The position numbers and the translations under genes were made by a program. Positions 1-7,724 of a DNA stretch of 64,000 bases are shown piece after piece. The notes below the pieces were generated by a model. The model was not told where the DNA came from. It did no database searches and was given only the letters and a program-made list of their open reading frames with translations. Position 1 is the stretch's first letter. Each line of letters begins with the position of its first letter. The DNA comes from Ignavibacteria bacterium (lineage in GTDB: Bacteria; Bacteroidota; Ignavibacteria; SZUA-365). The DNA lies in NCBI GenBank assembly GCA_016720835.1, contig JADKJW010000006.1:1-64000 (forward strand). The letters run 5' to 3'.

Positions 1-938
1 ATCGCCGGCAGCCCGCATTGCACTGCTTCCAGAAAGGCAGTCAGCGAGCCCATGGGATATCCCTCCACATACAGATCGGCGGCTGCAAGGTACAGGCCCG
101 TATCGGGTTGAATGCCGTGAAAGATCATTCGAGGATGCGATGCATGCGGCGAGCCTTGGTGCGTCGTCGGGAGCGATGCCGACAGCGTGCAACTCGGCAT
201 GCGGCCGCTTTTCCAGCACAGGAGTCATGTCCCGGAAAAAATCCTTGTCCCAGCACGGCACGTACTTGTGGGCACTTCCGACGGTCAAGATCACCTCCGC
301 CTCGGCCGTGATCCCCAACGCTGCGCGTGCCTGGCTTTTTGGCGGCAACACGGGCGCCTCGTCAAGCGGCAGGGGGAGAATGGTTGACGCCTTCGCCTGG
401 CGGCGCTCCACTGTGAGCCGGTGCCCGCTCTCCCGGATATCGAGCACCATGTCCGCGACGGAACACCCGAGCCAGAACACATGGTCAGCGTGATTCACAA
501 GCGCGACAGGAGGGAGCTTTTCATCGGCGAGCGCGGCCACCGGCACGGCATCATGCGGGTGTGTGTGCAGAATGACAAGTCCGGCCCTTTCCCGGGCCAG
601 AATCCGAAGGGCGATCGCAGCGCCGAGTCGCCCGGCCTCCGGTGGCACGACGTGCACCGCGCCGCCCGCCCGGCTACCGCGTCGAGGCCGCTGCGGCACG
701 GGTCTGTTCCATGCGCGAGAAGCAGCACGGCGGCGCTCCTCTCATCAAGCTTCACCCAGCGCTCCAAAAGTCGCGCGTGGCCTCCCACCTCCGGAATCGA
801 CGTCGCCACATGCAGAACCTCGACCTGGTCCATGGTGCGCCGCACCGCGTCGAGCCAATCCTGCGCGGCGGGCATGTCGCCTTTCAGACGTTCCCCGATG
901 CGAACGGCGACATTTTCCAGCGCTCCATCGCAGAACAT
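1..938 (-). CDS. GT-B type glycosyltransferase, partial and frameshifted
   Basis: This is the last cluster gene in transcription order and it runs off the left edge. No single frame covers it, but three frames joined give one coherent glycosyltransferase. The first third ends near LLLAHGTDP, the middle has HTHPHD, VNHADHVFW and LTVGSAHKY, and the last readable part has LYLAAADLYVEGYPMGSL followed by FLEAVQCGLPA. The last two blocks resemble the nucleotide-sugar-binding half of GT-B enzymes, which normally transfer a sugar to a growing glycan. Frames change near 661-672, in a run of C and G, and near 135-165. The start is the ATG at 938; an in-frame stop lies shortly upstream of it. Sequencing error or decay could explain the breaks. 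Donor and acceptor cannot be told. Confidence 0.6.
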
Positions 939-1090
939 GCCCGGGTGGGTTCTGCGCCGCGGAAAGCGCGATGGACTCCGTCAGACCGCCAGATGCTCGT
1001 CGGTTTCCCCCTGCTCCTCGCAGCGGTGCAGCACGCGGAGCAGCGCGGCGTACATCTTCACCGTGTCATCGAATGACGGCCTGTTGCGCT

Positions 1091-2210
1091 TCACGATTCC
1101 CTGAGCTTGCAATATGACTGCACGGCTTCAACAACCCTTCGCGCGTCGGCTTCGCGCAGCTGAGGGTGGAGCGGCAGACTCAACACGTTCGCCGCCATTT
1201 CCCCGGCCCGCCGACAGGTGTCGCCGGGAATACCGTCACTCTCTGTAAGCGCCTGAGAGGTGCGGCGGCACGGGGTAGTGAATGAGCGTGCCGATGCCGG
1301 CGCCGGCGAGCTTGGCCTGCAAGGCGTCGCGTTGTTCGTGCCGCACCGCGAAAATGTGCCACACGTGCGTCATCCCCTCCGACGCCACCGGGACCCGCAG
1401 ACCGGGACAGTCTCGAAGCGCTTCGAGATAGAGTGCCGCCAAGCTGCTCCGGCGCTCGTTCCACTCGTCGAGTACCTTGAGCTTCACGCGCAGCACGGCC
1501 GCCTGCATGGGATCGAGCCGCGAGTTGCCGCCTTTGACGTCGTGAATGTACTTCCGCGGCGAGCCGTAGTTCCGGAGCAGTCGCAGACGCGCGGCGAGAT
1601 CGTCGTCGTCGGTGGTCACCGCTCCCGCGTCGCCGAATGCGCCGAGATTCTTTGTCGGATAGAAACTGTGCGCCGCGGCGTGACCCCAGGCGCCGGTGCG
1701 CCGGCCGCCGATCGACGCTCCATGTGATTGCGCGGCATCCTCGAGCACGAAGAGTCCGTGCCGTGCCGCGATCTCGCCGATCAGATCCATGCGCGCGGGG
1801 AGTCCGTAGAGATGCACGGGAATGACGGCCCTGGTGCGCGAGGTGATCGCCGCTTCCATGAGGCCGGGATCCATGTTCATCGTGTCCTCTTCCGGCTCCA
1901 CCGGCACGGGACGCGCGCCCACGGCCGAGACCGCGAGCCAGGTGGCGATGTACGTGTTCGACGGCACCAGCACCTCGTCGCCCGCGCCGATACCGCGCGC
2001 TTGCAGGGCGAGGACGAGCGCTTCGAGACCGTTCGCAACGCCGATGCAGTGCTTCACTCCGATGTACTCCGCATACTCCCGTTCGAAGGACTCGACTTCC
2101 TCGCCCAGGATGTACGTGCCTGCATCGAGCACGCCGAGGATTGCCGCGTCCAATTCGACGCGCAGCTCCATGTACGGGGCGCGGAGATCCAGATAGGGAA
2201 TCGGCGTCAC
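1091..2210 (-). CDS. fdtB: DegT/DnrJ/EryC1 sugar aminotransferase (FdtB/QdtB-like), frameshift near the C-terminus
   Basis: This is a PLP-dependent aminotransferase of nucleotide sugars. The family hallmark SFYPTKNLGAFGDAG contains the PLP lysine, and LEDAAQSHGA and NSRLDPMQAA are also typical. It should aminate C3 of a dTDP-3-keto-6-deoxyhexose made by the FdtA-like enzyme next to it. The GTG start at 2210 overlaps the TGA of that gene in GTGA, so translation is probably coupled. The main frame stops at 1236 right after LSGAYRE. Another frame continues SDGIPGDTCRRAGEMAANVL and ends VEAVQSYCKLRES at 1091, exactly the C-terminus the family needs, so one base is probably wrong near 1237-1250. 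Substrate stereochemistry (Fuc3N or Qui3N) is not decided by the sequence. Confidence 0.85.
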
Positions 2211-2617
2211 GTCTGCTTCAGCGCCTCGAGGAATTCGTGGTAGGTGCGGTAGTACTCGTCTTCGCCGTAGTACTCGGATGCGAGGACAAGGCACACCGAT
2301 CCCGATGAGAAATTGTCGATCTCGCGCCAGATGAGCGGCGGCACGGCGAGGCCGTAGTATGAGCGGTTGAGATGATACCGCTTCTTTTCGTTTCCATCGT
2401 CCAGCACCACGTCGAAACTCCCGGACGCCGCGATGATGAACTGGTGGCAGGTCTTCAACGCGTGTCCGGCGCGGCTCTCTCCGCCCGGGACATCGTAGAG
2501 ATAAAACACGCGCCGGATGGGAAAGGGGATGTGCCGTTCGCTTTCGATGAAGGTGAGGTTGCCACGCGGGTCGCGACGGACCGGCAATTCCACCATGCTG
2601 CATTCGCTCAGACTCAT
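2207..2617 (-). CDS. fdtA: TDP-4-oxo-6-deoxyglucose 3,4-ketoisomerase, FdtA/QdtA (WxcM-like cupin)
   Basis: This 136-residue single-domain cupin has the normal length for sugar 3,4-ketoisomerases. Family features are the N-terminal ELPVRRDPRGNLTFIES, the central HALKTCHQFIIAASGSF with the conserved histidine pair, and PPLIWREIDNFSSGSVCLVL. It would convert dTDP-4-keto-6-deoxyglucose to the 3-keto isomer for the adjacent aminotransferase. The ATG at 2617 overlaps the TGA of the upstream acetyltransferase (ATGA) and its own TGA overlaps the next start (GTGA), so the three genes form one translationally coupled block. RmlB, which makes the substrate, is not in the window, but RmlA is. FdtA versus QdtA (galacto or gluco product) cannot be decided from sequence alone. 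Confidence 0.85.
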   Translation of the reverse strand: MSLSECSMVELPVRRDPRGNLTFIESERHIPFPIRRVFYLYDVPGGESRAGHALKTCHQFIIAASGSFDVVLDDGNEKKRYHLNRSYYGLAVPPLIWREIDNFSSGSVCLVLASEYYGEDEYYRTYHEFLEALKQT

Positions 2618-3195
2618 GCGCGTTCCTCCAGGCCTTCCGGCGCTGTGACATACTGTTTTCCGCACGCGCAGGAGAAGCGGCCCGAATCCGTATCCTGCAG
2701 ACGCGCGCCGCAGGCGCAGACCCATCCCCGCTCGCGCGCCGGATTGCCCACGACGAGCGCATACGGACGCACATCCCGTGTCACCACGGAAGCCGCCGCA
2801 ACCATGGCGTGGCGGCCGATCGTGATGCCGGGGAGCAGGACCGCGCCCGCCCCGATGCTGCATCCCTTCTCGAGCCTGGTGCGCAGAAATTCTGCCGGGT
2901 ATCGCTGGCTGCGCGGACGAAGATCGTTCGTGAACACGGCGGCGGGGCCGATGAACACGTCGTCCTCCACCTCCAGGCCGTCCCACAGGTACACGCCGCA
3001 TTTGACCGTGACCCGGTCTCCAATGACGACATCGTTCTCGATAAACGTCTGATCGCATACGTTGCAATCCTCGCCGATGCGTGCGCCTCCCAGCACATGC
3101 GCGAACGCCCACACGCGCGTGCGTGCGCCGATCGCTGCGCCAGGCTCGACGATCCCCGCCGGGTGAATGAATGCTTCAGAATGTATTGTTGACAT
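2614..3195 (-). CDS. Left-handed beta-helix N-acetyltransferase (FdtC/QdtC-like) with Cys tail
   Basis: This 193-residue hexapeptide-repeat transferase belongs to the WlbB/FdtC group. Hexapeptide turns run from about residue 8 (IHPAGIVEPGAAIG) through IGRHAMVAAASVVTRDV, and the VGNPARERGW motif closes the helix. After it comes a short tail with two CxC pairs (VCACGARL and FSCACGKQY), which looks like a small zinc ribbon. From the neighbours it should acetylate the 3-amino group of the dTDP-3-amino-3,6-dideoxyhexose made by FdtA and FdtB. The start at 3195 is preceded by about 70 nt of phrase-like repeat separating it from the ABC permease. Its TGA overlaps the fdtA start. The acetyl-CoA donor is the family norm and is not seen directly. 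Confidence 0.8.
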   Translation of the reverse strand: MSTIHSEAFIHPAGIVEPGAAIGARTRVWAFAHVLGGARIGEDCNVCDQTFIENDVVIGDRVTVKCGVYLWDGLEVEDDVFIGPAAVFTNDLRPRSQRYPAEFLRTRLEKGCSIGAGAVLLPGITIGRHAMVAAASVVTRDVRPYALVVGNPARERGWVCACGARLQDTDSGRFSCACGKQYVTAPEGLEERA

Positions 3196-3266
3196 GGTCC
3201 GTATCGTTTTGACTATTCGTATCCTCTTCCTTCCACCTGTCCCCTTCCCCCTTCCCCCTGTCACCA

Positions 3267-4115
3267 TCAAACAGTATCCATGAACGTCTTCTCCACCCTG
3301 CTGAACAGCACCACACCGACGAAGAGGATCACCACGATGATGCCCGCGCTCATCAGCATGTGCTCGCTCCTGAACGTGCCGGTGCCGAGGAAGGCGTAGC
3401 GGAAGCCCTCGATAATCGGCGTGACGGGGTTGGCCAGAAGGAAGGGAACATATTTTGCGGGCACCTTCGACAGCGGGTACACCACCGGCGTGCCATACAT
3501 GAGCAGTTGCACGCCGAAGGTGACCAGGAAGCGCAGGTCGCGATACTTGGTGGTCATGGACGAGACGATGATGCCCAGGCCCAGGCCGAGCGCCGCCATC
3601 ATCAGGAGGAAGACCGGGGTCATCAGCACGTAGATATTCATCGAAAAGTGCGCGCCCGTCGCGCCGTAGTATGCCAGGAAGCCGAGGAAAAACAGGAACT
3701 GCAATCCGAAGGTCAGGAGATTCGTCACCACGACGGAGATCGGCACCACGAGGCGCGGGAAATACACCTTCCCGAAAATGTGCGCATTGGTGATGAACGT
3801 CATCGAGGTCTTGTTCAGGCACTCCTGGAAATAATTCCACATGATGTTGCCCGCCATGTAGAACAGCATCGGCGGCAGCCCGTCGGTGGACATCTTCGCG
3901 ATGTTGCCGAACACCACGGTGAACATGATCGTGGTGAACAGCGGCTGCAGGAAGAACCAGATCGGGCCGAGGATGGTCTGCTTGTACACCGCCACGAAAT
4001 CGCGGCGCACGAAGAGGAACATGAGGTCGCGGTACTTCCACAGTTCGCGGAGATCGATATCGAACCAGCCGGTTTTCGGCTTGATTATGGTTGTCCAGGT
4101 GGTCGGTTCAGTCAC
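3267..4115 (-). CDS. ABC-2 type polysaccharide export permease (Wzm-like)
   Basis: This 282-residue inner-membrane protein has a soluble N-terminus (about 35 residues, IIKPKTGWFDIDLRELWKYR) and about six membrane segments. The ILGPIWFFLQPLFTTIMF signature is typical of O-antigen/teichoic acid ABC permeases. The family pairs with a Wzt ATPase to move lipid-linked glycans across the inner membrane. No ATPase lies beside it, although the two genes are usually adjacent, so the partner is probably beyond the left edge or has been displaced. It is the upstream gene of the fdt block. The 5' side is separated from the AbiEii cassette by repeats at 4116-4352. Confidence 0.88.
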   Translation of the reverse strand: MTEPTTWTTIIKPKTGWFDIDLRELWKYRDLMFLFVRRDFVAVYKQTILGPIWFFLQPLFTTIMFTVVFGNIAKMSTDGLPPMLFYMAGNIMWNYFQECLNKTSMTFITNAHIFGKVYFPRLVVPISVVVTNLLTFGLQFLFFLGFLAYYGATGAHFSMNIYVLMTPVFLLMMAALGLGLGIIVSSMTTKYRDLRFLVTFGVQLLMYGTPVVYPLSKVPAKYVPFLLANPVTPIIEGFRYAFLGTGTFRSEHMLMSAGIIVVILFVGVVLFSRVEKTFMDTV

Positions 4116-4352
4116 GGGGTCGGGGGAAGGATGAAGGATGAAGGATGAAGGGTGAAGGATGAAGGATGAATGGTGAAGGTACCGTCATCCTGAGCAAGTC
4201 CACCGGAGCTGGAGCGAAGCGAAGCGTAGGTGGACGAAGCGAAGCGCAGGCGGACTCAGCGAAGGATCTGTCCGTTCAGAGTACGAGCGACATTCGAAGA
4301 CCAGGTTCGGAGCAGCGCATCGCAAGTTCACCGCGTCCAGCTTCGAGAAACA
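4116..4352. repeat. Phrase repeats plus R3 hairpin repeat between wzm and the AbiEii cassette
   Basis: No gene is visible here. Positions 4129-4180 are imperfect tandem copies of GAAGGATGAA-like phrases. Positions 4183-4280 are a copy of a dispersed element (called R3 here) that begins GTCATCCTGAGCAAGTCCAC and ends AAGGATCTG. A second copy in the same orientation lies at 5673-5738, so the AbiEii cassette sits between two direct R3 copies. Confidence 0.7.
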
Positions 4353-5030
4353 CTATCCAATCATTTCACCCGGCAACAGCAGAGCCTCGCCCAGCCGATG
4401 CAGTTCGCTCACAAAGTCTTGTGGATCAGGAGCGTTTTTCCATCGAATCGCGCTCCAGTCGTAGGCAGTGGCCGAAAGGAGTACCCGTGCGAGGTCCGGA
4501 GGGAAAACCCCCGCGGCTTTGCCTTGGGCGCCGGAGATTGCTTCATCGAGAGAAAGGTGCATCTTGGTACAGAACCCCCATATGTCGGCCAGGTCCTTGG
4601 GTTCGTTGCGATCGAGCGCCGCCGTTACCTTGTTTGCGAGGATGTTCTCGGCGGTGTCGACAAGACCGAATGGAAGGACATTCCGGACTTGTCCGATGCG
4701 GGTGGGGACATCGTTGACAAATTCGAGTTTCAACGGGACGGTATCCTGATAGATCATCGCACGCGAGAATCTGTCTTCGTTCACGAGCATTTCGATGCGG
4801 AACCGTTCCTCCTTTCGCAGAGCTTCGAGGACTCGCGAAACCCACACGCCAAAATCTCCTTGATCGTTGGCGAAATAATCCAAATCGTCCGAGTATCGAT
4901 GATGGAGATACACGCGCGACGCTGTGGTCCCGCCGGTCAGGTACAGACCGCTTTCAACGGAACGTATAACCGCGCATGCGTCTTCCTGCAGCGGGTAGAG
5001 CACGCGCTCGTAGTAGTCGGCGTCCATCAT
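4353..5030 (-). CDS. AbiEii/AbiGii-family nucleotidyltransferase (toxin-like)
   Basis: This 225-residue protein belongs to the AbiEii nucleotidyltransferase superfamily. The catalytic block is GLYLTGGTTASRVYL followed by RYSDDLDYF, carrying the GG and DxD residues that bind NTP and metal. A later segment, ENILANKVTAALDRNEPKDLADI, is the usual second motif. Relatives are type IV toxins or phage-defence effectors that transfer nucleotides to RNA. The chosen ATG at 5030 forms ATGA with the stop of the upstream small gene; an upstream ATG at 5066 would give a longer overlap and no extra conserved sequence. It is the last gene of a three-gene overlapping operon whose two small members are the candidate antitoxins. 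Toxicity is inferred from the family. Confidence 0.85.
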   Translation of the reverse strand: MMDADYYERVLYPLQEDACAVIRSVESGLYLTGGTTASRVYLHHRYSDDLDYFANDQGDFGVWVSRVLEALRKEERFRIEMLVNEDRFSRAMIYQDTVPLKLEFVNDVPTRIGQVRNVLPFGLVDTAENILANKVTAALDRNEPKDLADIWGFCTKMHLSLDEAISGAQGKAAGVFPPDLARVLLSATAYDWSAIRWKNAPDPQDFVSELHRLGEALLLPGEMIG

Positions 5031-5332
5031 GCTTCCAGAAGATCGGGACGGTTCACGGGAATCCACTGTACAAGAAAATCGATTCCTCTTCGTCGGCTTT
5101 CAGCGCGTATGCGCGATCGCCATCGCGGCCAGTTCTTGACGAGACTCGCATAGCTGATCAGCGCCAGGAGATCCGGATACCGGGCATACTCGACCACGCG
5201 CCGCGCCGCCCAATCGGCATCAAGGCGGCCATGCGTTGTTGCACCGCGGAGGATGCAAAGGAAATCCGACGTACTGATGTCGTAATCCCAGAGCAGAGCC
5301 TTTATGTCCATATCTCTCACGGTACTATCCAT
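5027..5332 (-). CDS. Small partner of AbiEii, second of two DUF6922-like proteins
   Basis: This 101-residue protein starts MDSTVRDMDIKALLWDYDIS and contains RRVVEYARYPDLLALISYAS. The layout, an aromatic 'LLWDYD' at the N-terminus and a helix with VxEYA, resembles the small DUF6922-type proteins commonly encoded just before AbiEii-like nucleotidyltransferases. It overlaps the upstream small gene by 8 nt and the downstream nucleotidyltransferase by 4 nt, so the three are co-translated. It may be the antitoxin. The start at 5332 was chosen over an upstream in-frame ATG at 5404, which would run deep into the previous gene. The family assignment rests on remembered patterns and is tentative. Confidence 0.6.
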   Translation of the reverse strand: MDSTVRDMDIKALLWDYDISTSDFLCILRGATTHGRLDADWAARRVVEYARYPDLLALISYASLVKNWPRWRSRIRAESRRRGIDFLVQWIPVNRPDLLEA

Positions 5333-5576
5333 ACACCACCAGGAGCCGTTCCCATTTGATTCTTTCGGGTGATTGTTCAGGAAGTTGCCGTACACCGGTG
5401 GCAATGTCGGAGCGCGTAAAATACGTGAATGTGTCCGCCACCCTCGCGCGCTCCAGGAAGCGCATCAACACCCAGTGCCATCGCTCCGTATCTTTTCCTT
5501 CACTGAGAAGTGCGCGCAGCGCGTCCTCTTCCGCAAATGCGGGATAGTCCCAGAAGACTGCGAGAAGAGGGTTCAT
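5325..5576 (-). CDS. Small partner of AbiEii, first of two DUF6922-like proteins
   Basis: This 83-residue protein begins MNPLLAVFWDYPAFAEEDAL and continues with HWVLMRFLERARVADTFTYF. The FWDY motif near the N-terminus followed by an amphipathic helix matches the general DUF6922 pattern and is loosely similar to the next gene (LLWDYD then EYA). It leads a three-gene overlapping operon ending in an AbiEii nucleotidyltransferase. AbiE-type systems normally have one antitoxin gene, so two related small genes here suggest duplication, or that each does a different job. Its start abuts phrase repeats at 5577-5620. Confidence 0.6.
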   Translation of the reverse strand: MNPLLAVFWDYPAFAEEDALRALLSEGKDTERWHWVLMRFLERARVADTFTYFTRSDIATGVRQLPEQSPERIKWERLLVVYG

Positions 5577-5943
5577 GGGAGTGATGGAGTGATGGAGTGG
5601 TGGAGTGGTGGAGTGATGGTGCGTCGGAGCATCGTTCCGGTAGATGTGTCTGCAGACGATGATCCTACCGTCGTCATCCTGAGCAAGTCCACCGGAGCTG
5701 AGCGAAGCGAAGCGCAGGCGGACGTAGCGAAGGATCTGGCCTGAATCGACGGCACGCTGCGTTCAGAAGACGTAATGAATTACACAACAATTGCAGTACC
5801 GAATGCAGCTCGTACTCCGAACGACCAGATCCTTCCCTTCGGCTTCGCCCACCTGCGTCCGCCTCCGGCGGACTTCGGCGGACAGGCTCAGGGCAGGCTC
5901 TTCACCATTCGCCATTCATACTTCATCATTCATACTTCATACT
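5577..5943. repeat. Intergenic repeat block: phrase repeat, R3 copy, R1 copy
   Basis: This 367-bp gap has no credible gene. It contains G-rich phrase repeats (GTGATGGAGTGGTGGAG type, 5580-5618), an R3 copy in the same orientation as the one at 4183 (5673-5738), and a full R1 hairpin element (5826-5905) whose core is GTCCGCC-TCC-GGCGGAC. After that come CATACTTCATACTT phrases to the stop codon of the epimerase gene. That stop (TGA at 5944-5946) lies inside the phrase repeat. Confidence 0.75.
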
Positions 5944-6885
5944 TCATACTTCATACTTTCCCCGATAGTACTCCACCGTCCTGCGCAGCCCTTCCGCCCA
6001 AGGCACCACGGGAGAGTATCCAATGATTTCGGAGGCGCGGTCGATGGCGGCGAAGGAGTGGAGCACGTCGCCGAGGCGCGTCGGGGCGTACTCGGCGGCG
6101 ATGCTGCTGCCGAGGAGGCGGTTGATGTCGGCGACGAGGGTGTTCAACGAGATGCGCTCGTGGCAGGCGACGTTCATGACCGTCCCGCCCGCGCCCGGCG
6201 CGGCTGCGGCGAGGAGGTTGGCCGTCACCACATTCTGGATGAAGGTGAAGTCGCGCGTCTGCTCGCCGTCGCCGAAGACGGAGGGCGCGCGGCCCGCGAG
6301 CATGCCGGTGATGAATTTCGGGATCACGGCGGAGTACTGCGACGCGGGATCCTGGCGCGGACCGAACACGTTGAAATAGCGCAGCGCCACCGTTTCGATC
6401 CCGTACAACTGGAAGAACACCTGCATGTACTTCTCGCCCGTCAGTTTCGACACGGCGTAGGGCGAGAGCGGATTCGGGCTCATGCCCTCGTGCTTCGGCA
6501 GTTCCACGCTGTTTCCGTATATCGACGACGACGAGGCGAAGACGATTCTTCCGACGCCAAGGTCGCGCGCGGCGCTGAGCACGTTGAGCGTCCCGTTCGT
6601 GTTCACCTCATGCGTGGTGATCGGGTCCGCGATGGAGCGCGGGACGGAAGGCAACGCGGCCTGATGCAACACCACGTCCACTCCCCGCATCGCGGCATGC
6701 ACGATGTGATACGAGCGCACGTCGCCCTCGATCAATTCCACATCGGCGCGGAATGGCGCGAGGTTCTCGCGCTTCCCCGTGGAGAAATTGTCGAGCACGC
6801 GCACGCGATCGCCGCGCTGCAAGAGCGCCTCGACGATGTTTGATCCGATGAAGCCGGCGCCGCCGGTGACGAGGGTTGTGGGCAT
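5944..6885 (-). CDS. NAD-dependent UDP-sugar 4-epimerase (WbpP/Gne-like, SDR family)
   Basis: This 313-residue extended short-chain dehydrogenase/reductase has TGGAGFIGSNIVEALL as the Rossmann NAD-binding turn, FASSSSIYGN with the catalytic serine, and SPYAVSKLTGE with the YxxxK pair. Length and motifs fit UDP-GlcNAc or UDP-Glc 4-epimerases of O-antigen clusters, which give UDP-GalNAc or UDP-Gal. Which substrate it uses cannot be read off. The start at 6885 (MPTTLVTGG) places the nucleotide-binding loop at the very N-terminus as usual; a longer frame to 6951 begins with low-complexity sequence and was rejected. Confidence 0.85.
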   Translation of the reverse strand: MPTTLVTGGAGFIGSNIVEALLQRGDRVRVLDNFSTGKRENLAPFRADVELIEGDVRSYHIVHAAMRGVDVVLHQAALPSVPRSIADPITTHEVNTNGTLNVLSAARDLGVGRIVFASSSSIYGNSVELPKHEGMSPNPLSPYAVSKLTGEKYMQVFFQLYGIETVALRYFNVFGPRQDPASQYSAVIPKFITGMLAGRAPSVFGDGEQTRDFTFIQNVVTANLLAAAAPGAGGTVMNVACHERISLNTLVADINRLLGSSIAAEYAPTRLGDVLHSFAAIDRASEIIGYSPVVPWAEGLRRTVEYYRGKYEV

Positions 6886-7724
6886 GGGGGGGGCGGGTGA
6901 AAGGGGACAGGGGAAAGGTGACAGGTGGAAAGGGAAAAGGGACAGGTTCAAACGCGAGAGAATGTTGAGGCAGAAACCCTGTCATCCTGATGCACCGACC
7001 CGATCACCGAAGCTCGGAGGAGCGCAGGTGATAGGCGCAGAAGGATCTGCGATGAAAGGCCTGCACGCGGCGTTCAGAAGCTTGCCTTGCATGCCTGGCT
7101 TCTGCGGGCAGGCGCGTGGGAACAAGGTCGGTATCCGCACTCACGGATTCACCGTTCAGCTGCGCAGTATGGCCGAGGGAGGCGCAATTCCCGATCCTCG
7201 AGCAGTGCGTGCCTCGCGGTTGTTCCTCGGGGTCGTTTTGTAATTCCCGGCCCGCCGCGGGAAGCGAGTAGACGTTCAGCATGGCGTAGCCGGGAGTCCA
7301 GGGTGACGCGCGCCTGGGGATGTCTGGCACCCAGATGATCGCTCCGAGAGAGAACTTTTCAGGATGACGATAGAAGTGTAACATGCTGGGATCCTTGCTG
7401 ATGCGAAAACGCGGAAATACCCCAACGGCACCCCGGGGCCCCCCCCACCGGCCCCCCCGCCCCCCGCCGCCAGGCGGCCAGAGGGGCGCCCACCCCCGAT
7501 GGGGGGCCCAGGCGCGCCCCCCCCCCGCGGGGGGGCCGGGGGGCGCAAACCCGAAGGCAACCCCCCCACCCCGCTCCCGGCGGCCTAGGCGTCCGATCGG
7601 TGGCGCAGGATGAAGGAGCCGATCTCCGCGCAAAGGACACCACGATATTCGAGAGCCGTGCTCCCCCCGGCACTCACCGCCGGCTCCCCGCGCCCGCACA
7701 GACGCCTGTTTAACGGAACTTCCT
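6886..7724. other. 839-bp gene-free gap with an R3 copy and a C/G homopolymer stretch
   Basis: No coding sequence is supported. Positions 6981-7049 are a diverged R3 repeat (GTCATCCTGATGC to AAGGATCTG). Positions 7078-7115 hold a short inverted motif around GCATGCCTGGC and GCGGGCAGGC. Positions 7430-7585 are almost pure runs of C or G, unlike anything else in the window, and the frames predicted across them are low-complexity Pro/Gly/Arg strings. This looks more like an unreliable assembly segment than biology. Upstream of the polymerase gene nothing else is recognisable. Confidence 0.6.

Noticed and set aside
7430..7585. Possible Pro/Gly/Arg-rich protein genes
   Set aside because: All frames are low-complexity translations of C or G runs with no start context or homology; the DNA itself is doubtful.
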